64,000 nucleotides of DNA from an uncultured beta proteobacterium. GTDB lineage: Bacteria; Pseudomonadota; Gammaproteobacteria; Burkholderiales; SG8-39. A model generated the notes under the pieces. The model ran no database searches and had not been told where the DNA came from. It was given only the letters and a program-made list of their open reading frames with translations. This document shows positions 1 through 8,186 of the stretch, piece by piece; within the stretch, counting starts at the first letter, position 1; every line of letters starts with the position of its first letter. The stretch spans positions 62,001 through 126,000 of the forward strand of contig CAIYPG010000068.1 in assembly GCA_903928055.1 (NCBI GenBank), in the 5' to 3' direction. The translations under genes were made by a program, and so were the position numbers.

Positions 1-1
1 G

Positions 2-946
2 GTGCCGGTGCCGATTGAGCGTTCGCTGTCCTGGCCACTTTCACGGGTGCACTCCAACCGCCTGTTCTTCGCGCGTTTGCAGCGGCGCTTCTCCGTTGAG
101 CTGATGCGACAGCCGCTGATGGTGCGGCACCTCAAGCTTGCCGCACTGATTGCGCAGCATCTGCCACAGACACGCTTCCTGTATGAGGCCCACGAGGTTT
201 TTGGCGATACTGCATCGGTTTCGCGGCGCGAACAACACCGGCGGATGGAGGCGTTGGTCATGGCGCGTGCCGTCGCGGTCGTGACGAACTCTTCGGCGAC
301 GGCGAAGCGCCTGCGGGAGTTGTATGCCGGAGACGGCATTCTCGAAGTGATTCCGAATGGCGTAACGCGCCCCGAAGCGATTCCCGCCAAACCCTGGGCG
401 GAGGGTGCGCGGCACATCATGTATGCGGGCAGCTTCTTTCCCTGGAAGGGCACGGCCGAACTGGTGGCGGCAGCGGCGCTACTGCCGGGCTGCCGCATCG
501 AGATGATCGGCGGCGAGCCGCAACGCATCGGCGAATATCAGGCAATGCTTTCTCCGGGCGGTGCCGAAGTCGTTCTGACCGGGCGGATGCCGCATGCGCA
601 GGTGATGCAGCAACTGGCCGCGGCCTGCATCGCGGTATTGCCGAATCGCGACGATGCCGACAGTGCCTTCACTTCGCCGATCAAGCTGTTCGAGTACATG
701 GCCTCGGGCTGCGCGATTGTTGCCAGCGACCTGCCGTCCCTGCGTGAAATCCTCGCCGAAGACGATGCGGTATGGGTCAGGGCAGGCGATGCTGCGGCGC
801 TGGCCGAGGGCATTCGTTCCCTGGCGGCGAATCCGGAGCGGGCCCGACTGCTGGGTGAGCGCGTGCGCGCGAAGTCGGTGGAGTACACCTGGGCGGCGCG
901 CGGTTCCCGGCTCAAGGCAGTGCTCAAACGCATGGAAAAATCGTGA
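2..946 (+). CDS. Glycosyltransferase family 4 (5'-truncated by window edge)
   Basis: Retaining GT-B glycosyltransferase, probably transferring a sugar from an NDP donor in LPS or exopolysaccharide assembly at the inner membrane. The 314 visible residues start inside the N-terminal Rossmann domain (YEAHEVF near residue 60). They continue through VIPNGV and a complete C-terminal donor-binding domain with the GT4 signature SPIKLFEYMASGCAIVASD near residues 224-242 (the E-x7-E region). Normal GT4 enzymes have about 60-90 more N-terminal residues, so the true start lies upstream of the window and the GTG at base 2 is only the first in-frame codon. The stop overlaps the next start by 4 bp (GTGA), so the two are probably co-translated. 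The acceptor and donor cannot be read from sequence. Confidence 0.85.
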   Translation: MPVPIERSLSWPLSRVHSNRLFFARLQRRFSVELMRQPLMVRHLKLAALIAQHLPQTRFLYEAHEVFGDTASVSRREQHRRMEALVMARAVAVVTNSSATAKRLRELYAGDGILEVIPNGVTRPEAIPAKPWAEGARHIMYAGSFFPWKGTAELVAAAALLPGCRIEMIGGEPQRIGEYQAMLSPGGAEVVLTGRMPHAQVMQQLAAACIAVLPNRDDADSAFTSPIKLFEYMASGCAIVASDLPSLREILAEDDAVWVRAGDAAALAEGIRSLAANPERARLLGERVRAKSVEYTWAARGSRLKAVLKRMEKS

Positions 947-1971
947 CCGAAGGTTCGCCGCGCATCCTGGTCATTCGCCGCGACAACATCGGCGACCTGG
1001 TCTGCACCACGCCGCTGATTGCGGCATTGCGCGCGAAATTTCCGGAGGCCTTCCTGGCCGCGCTGGTCAACAGCTACAACCGCGACGCGCTCTCCGGCAA
1101 TCCCCGTCTGGATGCGGTGTTTGCATACACCAAGGCCAAGCATCGCGAGGCGGGCGAATCGCTGCTCGGTGCCTATTTCAACCGAATCCGGGTGTTCTTT
1201 GCGTTGCGACGACTGCATTTCGATTACGCCATCCTTGCCACGCCGCACTATCAGCCGCATGCCCTGCGTTTCGCGCGTGCGGCCGGAGTGGCAAAGGTCA
1301 TCGGATTTACCGACAGCGAAGGGCAGCATGGCATCGACATTCCCGTGCCCTATGGTGATGGCGGGACGCTGCATGAGGCCGAAGACGTGTTCCGGCTGGG
1401 CGCGCCATTGGGCATTTCAGGAGTCACGCCCTCCCTCGAGGTATTTGCCGATGCCGGCGCGCTGGAACGTGTAAGTCAGGCGCTGGGGAGCGCAGCAATG
1501 AAGGGCGGCCGGCTGATCGCGGTGCACATCAGCGCCCGCAAGCCCAGCCAGCGCTGGCCGGCGGAACGCTTTGCCGCAGCCATGCGTGACCTGCATGCAC
1601 GGCATGCAGCGCGCTTTGTGCTGCTATGGGCGCCGGGCTCGGAGCGCAATCCGCAACATCCGGGCGACGACGAGAAGGCCGCCGCGGTGATGAAACTGTC
1701 CGAAGGCCTGTCGGTGCTGCCCTGGCCGACCGCGAAGCTTGCCGACCTGGTGGCTGCATTGTCGCTTTCCGATGCGGTACTGTGCGCGGATGGCGGGGCG
1801 ATGCATCTTGCAGCGGGACTGGGCAGGCCGATCATCTGCCTGTTCGGGGATTCGCAGCCGTCACGCTGGCGGCCGTGGGGTGTGCCTCATGTGGTCCTGC
1901 AGCCGGAAAGCCGGAATGTGGGTGATGTTGGTGTTGCCGAGGTGGTGGCGGCGCTGGAAACAATGCTCTAG
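943..1971 (+). CDS. Glycosyltransferase family 9 (heptosyltransferase-like)
   Basis: A 342-residue GT9 protein of the ADP-heptose:LPS heptosyltransferase superfamily. The N-terminus has the typical VIRRDNIGDLVCTTPLI segment (residues 9-25). The C-terminal nucleotide-binding region has CADGGAMHLAAGLG around residue 283, followed by a LFGDS-type segment. It starts with GTG overlapping the preceding GT4 stop. It is clearly different from the WaaC encoded at 33,362, so it is a second GT9 enzyme, perhaps adding an outer-core or repeat-unit sugar. The donor need not be heptose, because the family is broad. It converges on the long minus-strand glycan operon. Confidence 0.85.
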   Translation: MTEGSPRILVIRRDNIGDLVCTTPLIAALRAKFPEAFLAALVNSYNRDALSGNPRLDAVFAYTKAKHREAGESLLGAYFNRIRVFFALRRLHFDYAILATPHYQPHALRFARAAGVAKVIGFTDSEGQHGIDIPVPYGDGGTLHEAEDVFRLGAPLGISGVTPSLEVFADAGALERVSQALGSAAMKGGRLIAVHISARKPSQRWPAERFAAAMRDLHARHAARFVLLWAPGSERNPQHPGDDEKAAAVMKLSEGLSVLPWPTAKLADLVAALSLSDAVLCADGGAMHLAAGLGRPIICLFGDSQPSRWRPWGVPHVVLQPESRNVGDVGVAEVVAALETML

Positions 1972-1988
1972 GCGTCTCTCCCGCGGGC

Positions 1989-2004
1989 CCTCTGTCGGCA
2001 GAGG
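1989..2004 (+). terminator. Hairpin after the plus-strand glycosyltransferases
   Basis: CCTCTG-TCGG-CAGAGG forms a perfect 6-bp stem with a four-base loop 17 bp past the GT9 stop. Only a short T run (TTT) follows a few bases on, so it is a weak or partial intrinsic terminator candidate. Confidence 0.4.
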
Positions 2005-2016
2005 CAGAGTTTAATT

Positions 2017-2034
2017 ATTATCAATATTGATAAT
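2017..2034. repeat. 18-bp perfect AT-rich palindrome
   Basis: ATTATCAATATTGATAAT equals its own reverse complement. It lies in the AT-rich gap between two convergent transcription units. Its half-site resembles the TTATCAAT words seen near 17,066 and 17,120. Confidence 0.7.
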
Positions 2035-2046
2035 TGTTCATCTATT

Positions 2047-2092
2047 CACAGAAATTTACAGGTAATTTATTATCAAGCAATGAATTTCTGTG
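2047..2092. repeat. 10-bp inverted repeat at the end of the glycan operon
   Basis: CACAGAAATT (2047-2056) and AATTTCTGTG (2083-2092) are perfect inverted copies separated by 26 bases. It sits 12 bp downstream of the last gene of the minus-strand operon. It could form a stem-loop at the 3' end of that transcript or be a protein site; no T run is evident. Confidence 0.6.
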
Positions 2093-2104
2093 TGGCCGGC
2101 CTGT

Positions 2105-3958
2105 TCAGGCGGGCTTGTACTCCGGCAGATAGCGCATGAGTTCGGCGCGCACGGTCGCGTCGTCCGGCGGCAGCGGGCCGCCCACCCAGGCGAGCAACTG
2201 CGCAAGCCCTTCGGTTGAGAGGCCGTCGGTGGCCTTGGCAATGCGCAGCTTCGGATGGGGCGTGGGCATCGTGAGCTCGTCATCGGCGAGCAATTCTTCA
2301 TACAGTTTCTCACCGGGACGCAGGCCGCTGAACTCGATGCGGATGTCCTGCTCGCTGAACCCGGACAACCGGATCATGTCGCGGGCGAGGTCCGCAATCT
2401 TCACCGGTTCGCCCATGTCGAGCACGAATATTTCGCCGCCCGTGCCCATCAGCCCGGCCTGCAGCACCAGTTGCGCCGCCTCCGGAATGGACATGAAGTA
2501 GCGGGTGATCTCCGGATGGGTGACGGTGACCGGGCCGCCGCGCGCGATCTGTTCGCGGAACTTCGGAATGACACTGCCCGTGGAGCCGAGCACATTGCCA
2601 AAGCGCACGGTGATGAAGCGTGTCGTTGTTCCATGCACTGTCTCGTATGCAGGTTCGTTGCCTGTCAGGCTGCGGCATACCAGTTCGGCAACGCGCTTGG
2701 TCGCGCCCATGACATTCGTCGGATTGACTGCCTTGTCGGTGGAGATCAGCACGAACTTGGCAATGCCGGCGCGGATCGCGGCGCGCGCCGTCTGCAGCGT
2801 GCCGCCGACATTGTTCTGTACCGCCTCCCAGGCATTGAGCGTTTCCATCAGCGGCACGTGCTTGTAGGCGGCGGCGTGGAACAGCACACTGGGCCGGAAT
2901 TGCGCGAACACCTGGTCGAGGCGCGCCTCATTGCGGGTGTCCGCAATGACCGGAATGATTTCGGTCTTCGCATGACCGCTGCGGGTCGCGAAATCCTCGA
3001 CCATGCGGTACAGGGCGAATTCGTTGGCTTCGATGAGAACCAGGCGCGCCGGAGCGAAGCGTTCCAGCTGGCGCGCCAGTTCCGAGCCGATGGAGCCGCC
3101 TGCGCCCGTCACCGCGACGGTCTGTCCCGACAGCCAGCCGGTCAGGCCGGAGGCATCCAGACGTACCGGATCGCGGCCGAGCAGGTCGTCGAGCTCGATG
3201 TTGCGGATCTGCGAGACGGTGACCTTGCCGCTGACGATGTCGTCGAAGGAAGGCACGGTCATCGCACGCACGCCGGCGTCGGCGCACAACTGCAGCGCGC
3301 GGCGCCGCGCGGTGTGGTTGGCGCCGGGCATGGCGATGATGGCCTGTCCGACGCCGAGGCGTTTCGCCTCGATGTCTAGACGGTCCAGTTTGCCAAGCAC
3401 GGTGACGCCATTGATCTGGCGGCCAAGCTTGGCGACGTTGTCGTCCAGCAATCCCACGACCCGCCATTCGCGGCTGCGCGACAGGTTCTTGAGCAGGTCG
3501 GCCGCGGCATCGCCCGCGCCCAGCACCAGCACCGGCCGGGCCTCGGTGGCCGACAATTCCAGCGAATGTTCCTTCCATCCGCGATAGGCAAGGCGGCTGC
3601 CGCCCATGATCATTACCAGCAGCAGGGGATCAAGCAGCAGCACCGAGCGTGGCACATTGGGGATGGTCAGGATCAGCAGGATCATCGACAGCGCCATCGT
3701 CGCCACTGCCGCAGCCAGCACGATGCGCTTGATGTCGGAGACGCTGGCATAACGCCAGATGCCCCGATACAGGCCGAAGCCGAGGAAGAGTGCGCCCTGC
3801 ATCGGCACGATCCAGAGCATGTTGTGCAGCATGCTCGTGATGAACAACGCGGGAATGTCGAGGTTGAAGCGCAGCCAGTAAGCGACACACCAGGCAGCAG
3901 CAGCTGCCACAAGGTCGTGAATCAGCGCGGCTGCCGAGCGTGGTGCGCGCGGAATCAT
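2105..3958 (-). CDS. wbpM: Membrane-anchored UDP-GlcNAc 4,6-dehydratase (WbpM/PglF/CapD family)
   Basis: Large-type NAD-dependent dehydratase, 617 residues. It converts UDP-GlcNAc to UDP-4-keto-6-deoxy-GlcNAc, the precursor of UDP-QuiNAc or UDP-FucNAc. Residues about 10-120 hold hydrophobic membrane segments. A first Rossmann-like motif GAGDAAADLL lies near 147, and the catalytic Rossmann fold starts with TGAGGSIGSE near 284. The active-site strip STDKAVNPTNVMGATK (about 406-421) has Met instead of Tyr in the SMK triad, as known for WbpM-type enzymes. It overlaps the upstream WbpL-like gene by ATGA and is the last gene of the long operon. In Pseudomonas aeruginosa O-antigen loci wbpM is likewise terminal. 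Confidence 0.93.
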   Translation of the reverse strand: MIPRAPRSAAALIHDLVAAAAAWCVAYWLRFNLDIPALFITSMLHNMLWIVPMQGALFLGFGLYRGIWRYASVSDIKRIVLAAAVATMALSMILLILTIPNVPRSVLLLDPLLLVMIMGGSRLAYRGWKEHSLELSATEARPVLVLGAGDAAADLLKNLSRSREWRVVGLLDDNVAKLGRQINGVTVLGKLDRLDIEAKRLGVGQAIIAMPGANHTARRRALQLCADAGVRAMTVPSFDDIVSGKVTVSQIRNIELDDLLGRDPVRLDASGLTGWLSGQTVAVTGAGGSIGSELARQLERFAPARLVLIEANEFALYRMVEDFATRSGHAKTEIIPVIADTRNEARLDQVFAQFRPSVLFHAAAYKHVPLMETLNAWEAVQNNVGGTLQTARAAIRAGIAKFVLISTDKAVNPTNVMGATKRVAELVCRSLTGNEPAYETVHGTTTRFITVRFGNVLGSTGSVIPKFREQIARGGPVTVTHPEITRYFMSIPEAAQLVLQAGLMGTGGEIFVLDMGEPVKIADLARDMIRLSGFSEQDIRIEFSGLRPGEKLYEELLADDELTMPTPHPKLRIAKATDGLSTEGLAQLLAWVGGPLPPDDATVRAELMRYLPEYKPA

Positions 3959-4935
3959 GTCTGCTCTCCATGCCGTTGCCAGCGGCGGTCAATGGCCACC
4001 GCCAGTGCGAGATACGCGACAGCCCAGGCAGCGGTGACCGAGAACTGTATTGCGGCAGGTCGCCCGGCAATGGCAATGGCACTGCCGGCCGCACCGGCCA
4101 TCAACGCGTACGCCGCCAGGGCGGTTTGCCGGTGCCCGAAGCCCATGCGGATCACGCGCTGGTAATAATGATTACGGTGGGCGAGCCACACCTTTTCGCC
4201 GGCCAGCAGGCGTTTGGCCAGCGTGATGGTCGCGTCGGCAATGAACGGCGAGAATGCCAGCAGCGGCACCAGCGGGGACCACAGCCCCTCGTTCCAGCCG
4301 ACTGCGCCCAGCGCTGCCGCAAGGAAGCCCAGCGGTATGGAGCCGATGTCACCCATGAATATCCGCGCCGGATGAAAATTGAACAGCAGAAACGCCAGCG
4401 CGCAGGCGGCGATGCTGGCGGCAAGGATGGTCAGGCCGCTCTGGTCGGCGGCAGCCGAGACGATGGCATAACAGGCAAAACCTGCGACGGTCATGCCGCC
4501 GGCCAGGCCGTCGGAGCCGTCCATGAAGTTGTACAGGTTCGTCATCCAGACCACGCCCAGCATCACGCCCAGCGCGATTGCCACCGGCCACTGGGGCAGC
4601 GCCGCAAACATCAGCACGGCGGCTGCGCAAATGTGCGCCAGAAAGCGCAGCAGCGGCGGCATGGGGCGCAGGTCGTCGAGGAATGAAATGAAGGCGAGGA
4701 AGGCCGCGCAGGCCAGCACCAGGTGCAGTGCCGGTGCCACCAGCCAGCCGGCGATGAGCGCCGGCACCATCAGCGCAATGCCGCCGGAGCGTGGCACCGG
4801 GGTTGCATGCAGCGATCGCTCATTGGGCCGGTCCTGGGGCAGCAGGCGGCTGCGGATCAGCGCGGGGAGCAGTACAAGGCTGGCGGTGCCCGCGGCAATC
4901 GGTACGGCAATCAGCTGAAAGCGGAATTCATCCAT
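3955..4935 (-). CDS. wbpL: MraY/WecA-family initiating glycosyl-1-phosphate transferase (WbpL-like)
   Basis: Integral membrane enzyme (326 residues, about 10 hydrophobic helices). It transfers a HexNAc-1-phosphate (likely QuiNAc, FucNAc or GlcNAc) to undecaprenyl phosphate, which begins assembly of each repeat unit. Family motifs are clear: DDLRP at 87-91, NLYNFMDGSDGLAGG at 133-147 and ARIFMGDIGS near 199. The length is usual for WbpL/WecA. It lies directly before the WbpM-like dehydratase (4-bp overlap) and after a WbpV/WbjF-like reductase, so the three probably make and attach the first sugar. The exact sugar specificity is inference from context. Confidence 0.92.
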   Translation of the reverse strand: MDEFRFQLIAVPIAAGTASLVLLPALIRSRLLPQDRPNERSLHATPVPRSGGIALMVPALIAGWLVAPALHLVLACAAFLAFISFLDDLRPMPPLLRFLAHICAAAVLMFAALPQWPVAIALGVMLGVVWMTNLYNFMDGSDGLAGGMTVAGFACYAIVSAAADQSGLTILAASIAACALAFLLFNFHPARIFMGDIGSIPLGFLAAALGAVGWNEGLWSPLVPLLAFSPFIADATITLAKRLLAGEKVWLAHRNHYYQRVIRMGFGHRQTALAAYALMAGAAGSAIAIAGRPAAIQFSVTAAWAVAYLALAVAIDRRWQRHGEQT

Positions 4936-4948
4936 GGGCGGGGCGATT

Positions 4949-5935
4949 TTACATGCCGCCCGGAGTATCGGACGGATTGCACAGGGAGGCCGCCAGCCCT
5001 TCGCGCAGGGTATGGCGCGGTGTCCAGCCCAGTTCCCGGCGAATTCTGGCGCAGTCGATGACGAGGGACCCCAGCATGCGTTCCACTGCTGTGGAGCGCC
5101 CGGTGAGTATTCCGACCAGGCGCAGCAGTGCCGGCGGCACCGGAATCAGTCGCGCCGGACATTGCATGGCCTCGCCCATGGCCCGCACCAGTTCGGTCGT
5201 GGAAACATCCTCGCCATCGCTGACGAGATAGGTGCGCGTGCCGGATGCGGGTTTGGCCAGTGCTGCCAGCACGGCGCCGGCGAGACTGCCGGCGTAAATG
5301 AAGCTGCGCCGGTTGTGGATCGCGCCCAGCGGCAGCGGCAGTCCCTTGTGGATCGCCCGGGAAAGGATGGCCAGGTTGCCCTTGACGCCGATGCCGTAGA
5401 CCAGCGGCGAGCGCAGGATGGTGACGCCCAGCGTGGAATGGGTTGCCAAGTCGGCCAGTTGCAGTTCCGCTTCATGTTTGGACGTTGCGTAGGCATCCTG
5501 CGGTTGCGGAGCATCCGCTTCCGTGTAAGGACGATCCATCGTCGCCTCGCCATTGACCTTGATCGTGCTCATGAACACGAATTGCCGGACACCCGCGGCC
5601 GCCGCGGCGCGAGCCAGTGCCAGCGTGGCTTCGGTGTTGATGCGGCGGTTTGCCGTCCAGGGATCGGCGGAGGTGTCGCGCATCACATGGACGCGCGCGG
5701 CAAGATGGACGACTGCGTCAATGTTGGCAGTCAGCGGCGTGGGGTCTGCTTCAAGGTCACGGCAGACGAATTCGCAGTCCGGGTGACAGGCCCAGGGGGC
5801 TGTGGGCGCATGCCGGGCTGTCGCACGCACTTTGCACCCGGCGTCGAGGAGCAGGGGAATCAGGGCATTGCCCACGACGCCGGTGGCCCCGGTGACCAGC
5901 ACCCGCGATGGCAGGTTCAATTCATCCGGGGTCAA
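4949..5935 (-). CDS. NAD-dependent epimerase/reductase (WbpV/WbjF-like)
   Basis: Extended SDR enzyme, 328 residues, with the nucleotide-binding GATGVVG at 16-22, FMSTIKVNG and the Y-x3-K pair at Tyr149/Lys153. Proteins of this type sit between the HexNAc cassette and wbpL-wbpM in Pseudomonas O-antigen loci. There they reduce or epimerise C4 of UDP-4-keto-6-deoxy-GlcNAc to give UDP-QuiNAc or UDP-FucNAc. Here it overlaps the 2-epimerase gene by 4 bp and precedes the WbpL-like gene by 13 bp. A UDP-glucose/GlcNAc 4-epimerase activity is the main alternative. Confidence 0.85.
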   Translation of the reverse strand: MTPDELNLPSRVLVTGATGVVGNALIPLLLDAGCKVRATARHAPTAPWACHPDCEFVCRDLEADPTPLTANIDAVVHLAARVHVMRDTSADPWTANRRINTEATLALARAAAAAGVRQFVFMSTIKVNGEATMDRPYTEADAPQPQDAYATSKHEAELQLADLATHSTLGVTILRSPLVYGIGVKGNLAILSRAIHKGLPLPLGAIHNRRSFIYAGSLAGAVLAALAKPASGTRTYLVSDGEDVSTTELVRAMGEAMQCPARLIPVPPALLRLVGILTGRSTAVERMLGSLVIDCARIRRELGWTPRHTLREGLAASLCNPSDTPGGM

Positions 5936-7065
5936 ATTTGCTGCCGCCAGACCGTGCGATTGACGTAGTCGGTATAGCTCAACAGGATACGCACGACCTT
6001 CTGCGAAACGTTGGGCATGGTGTAGTCCGCCGGCGTGCGCACCGCACCGCCGCCCGCCTTGCGCTGCGCCAGCAGTGCGTCGAGCGCGCGCAGCACATGG
6101 CCGGGCTCGATGCCGGTCAGCATGACTGCGGCTTCTTCCATGCCCTCATGGCGCTCGTGGGTGTCGCGAATGTTCAGTGCCGGGAAGCCGAGGATGGAGG
6201 ATTCCTCCGTGATTGTTCCGCTGTCGGACAGCACCGCACGTGCGCCCATCTGCAACGCCACGTAGTCGGTGAAAGACAACGGCTTGTGCAGTTCGACCCG
6301 TTTGTCGAACTTGAGGCCCAGCGCCTCGACGCGCTTCCGTGTGCGCGGATGCGTGGAGACGATGATGCGCTGCTTGTATTTCTTTGCAATGGTGTCCAGC
6401 GTTTCGTGCAGCGCGCGCAGCCGGAGCGGATCATCAACGTTTTCTTCGCGATGGGCGCTGACCACAAAATACTCGCCGCGCTTCAGCTTCAGCCGGGTTC
6501 GCACCTTCGACGCATTGATCTTAGGCCGGAAGCGATTCAGCACTTCGAACATCGGGCTGCCGGTCTTGATCACGCGGTCAGGCGGCAGGCCTTCGCGCAG
6601 CAGGAGCTGGCGGGCATGGTCGCTGTAGGGCAGGTTGATGTCGGCAAGATGGTCGACCAGGCGCCGGTTGATCTCTTCCGGGACGCGGTCATCGAAACAG
6701 CGGTTGCCGGCTTCCATGTGGAACACCGGGATGCGCCGGCGCTTGGCCGCGATGACCGTGGTGCAGCTATTCGTGTCGCCCAGCACCAGGAAGGCATCCG
6801 GCCTGATCTTTTCCAGCAGCGGATCGATGCGTATCAGCGTCTGGCCGATCGTTTCGGCCGCAGTCGCGCCGGCGGCCCCGAGGAAGTGATCGGGTTTGCG
6901 CAATCCCAGGTCACTGAAAAAAATCTCGTTCAGCTCATAGTCATAGTTCTGCCCGGTATGCACCAGGACGTGATCGGTATGGGCATCGAGTTCCTTCAGC
7001 ACGCAGGCGAGGCGGATGATCTCGGGGCGGGTGCCGACAACGGTGACAACCTTGAGCTTGGACAT
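5932..7065 (-). CDS. wbjD: UDP-2-acetamido-2,6-dideoxy-L-talose 2-epimerase (WbjD/FnlC)
   Basis: Last enzyme of UDP-L-FucNAc synthesis, a non-hydrolysing 2-epimerase of the WecB fold (377 residues). The N-terminus reads VVTVVGTRPEIIRLACVL. Further on come LVLGDTNSC and the subgroup-specific HMEAGNRCFDDRVPEEINRR, which distinguishes FnlC/WbjD from ordinary WecB. A GTITEESSILGFP-type segment near residue 290 binds the nucleotide. It follows capF with no gap (stop at 7066, start at 7065), completing the capE-capF-wbjD order known from P. aeruginosa O11, E. coli O26 and Staphylococcus aureus type 5. Confidence 0.93.
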   Translation of the reverse strand: MSKLKVVTVVGTRPEIIRLACVLKELDAHTDHVLVHTGQNYDYELNEIFFSDLGLRKPDHFLGAAGATAAETIGQTLIRIDPLLEKIRPDAFLVLGDTNSCTTVIAAKRRRIPVFHMEAGNRCFDDRVPEEINRRLVDHLADINLPYSDHARQLLLREGLPPDRVIKTGSPMFEVLNRFRPKINASKVRTRLKLKRGEYFVVSAHREENVDDPLRLRALHETLDTIAKKYKQRIIVSTHPRTRKRVEALGLKFDKRVELHKPLSFTDYVALQMGARAVLSDSGTITEESSILGFPALNIRDTHERHEGMEEAAVMLTGIEPGHVLRALDALLAQRKAGGGAVRTPADYTMPNVSQKVVRILLSYTDYVNRTVWRQQI

Positions 7066-8166
7066 TCAGACCACCTCTGGAAACGTATCCGGTGCAGCGG
7101 GATCAAAAATCTCGTGGGACCAGAACAGCGTGAGCAGGTCGCCGCTGCCGGTATTCGTGATGTTGTGGGTGTGCAGGGCAGGCATGTCCACATAGGCCGG
7201 TTTCCTGCCCGTGACAGGGAACTCCACGGTTTCGCCGGTCAGCAGCTTGCGCACGCGGATCGTTGCCTCGCCGCCCACCACCAGGAAACGCTCCAGTTTG
7301 TGGTGGTGGTAGTGGTTGCCGCGCGTGACGCCGGGGCGCGTTGTGGACAGGAAGCATTGCCCGCCGTGCAGCGATTTCACCGCTTCGAACAGCTCGCCGC
7401 GATTGTCCGCCCTCAAGGCAAGCTGCACCGGGTAGTGTTTTGGATACAGGTAGGAGCGGTACGCGTTGAACAGGTCGAGATCAAAGGTCGAAGCCAGCGG
7501 CGGGATGATGAGTTCCGCGTACTGCTGCGCAATCCGCCGGATTCGGGCCAGAACCTCGGAGACCATGATGCGCGTGCCTTCAACGCGCAGTTCGCCGGTG
7601 ACGGGTGTTTCGAAAGCCGCGAGTATTCGTGCAGCCACGCGCTGCGCGTGCACCAGTTCCAGTTCGCTGTCGACGATGATTTTCGAGGGCTCGCCATTTG
7701 CCGTCTGATGGCAGAACGTGGCGACCGCCGAGTTGTAGAACGGCTTGCCGCATTCGCCGAACAGGTGAGGCAGCACCAGGTTTGTGAAGCGTGCACCGTG
7801 CGTGCCGGCCCAGGTACCGAGGTGCTCGGCGGCGGCGCGCTTGGCGACGGCGTAGGGTGTGGCGCCCTTGTGCTGCGTGGAGTTCGTATACAGGATGTGA
7901 GGTTGGACGCCGGCCGCATCACAGGCCGCAGTGAGTTGCTTCGCCGGCCGCATGTTGCCATCCATGAGCTCGGCTTCCGGGGCGCGGTTGACGCCGGCGA
8001 TGTGGGCGATGGCATCAACGCCCGAAACAAAGGCGCGCAGTTTTTCAGGATCGGCGAAGGTTGCGCGATCGGCCGTTGTGACCTGAATATCCTTGCGCGA
8101 GTGGAGCTGGGCGCGCAGATGCCAGCCGAGAAAGCCGTTTGCGCCGGTAATGCCGATGCGGAGCAC
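7066..8166 (-). CDS. capF: Bifunctional UDP-L-FucNAc pathway enzyme CapF/WbjC/FnlB
   Basis: Second enzyme of UDP-L-FucNAc synthesis, 366 residues in two domains. The N-terminal SDR reductase domain (GITGANGFLGWHL at 4-16) reduces C4. The C-terminal cupin domain (about 245-366) has a metal-binding RGNHYHHHKLERF strip and performs the C3 epimerisation. This fusion architecture is diagnostic of CapF. It lies 20 bp downstream of capE and abuts wbjD. The product leads to UDP-2-acetamido-2,6-dideoxy-L-talose. Confidence 0.94.
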   Translation of the reverse strand: MLRIGITGANGFLGWHLRAQLHSRKDIQVTTADRATFADPEKLRAFVSGVDAIAHIAGVNRAPEAELMDGNMRPAKQLTAACDAAGVQPHILYTNSTQHKGATPYAVAKRAAAEHLGTWAGTHGARFTNLVLPHLFGECGKPFYNSAVATFCHQTANGEPSKIIVDSELELVHAQRVAARILAAFETPVTGELRVEGTRIMVSEVLARIRRIAQQYAELIIPPLASTFDLDLFNAYRSYLYPKHYPVQLALRADNRGELFEAVKSLHGGQCFLSTTRPGVTRGNHYHHHKLERFLVVGGEATIRVRKLLTGETVEFPVTGRKPAYVDMPALHTHNITNTGSGDLLTLFWSHEIFDPAAPDTFPEVV

Positions 8167-8186
8167 GGTGGCCAGGGAAAGGCGGG

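Noticed and set aside
2017-2034. FNR/Anr box in the AT-rich palindrome
   Set aside because: The FNR consensus is TTGAT-N4-ATCAA; here the half-sites are in the opposite order (ATCAA-TA-TTGAT).
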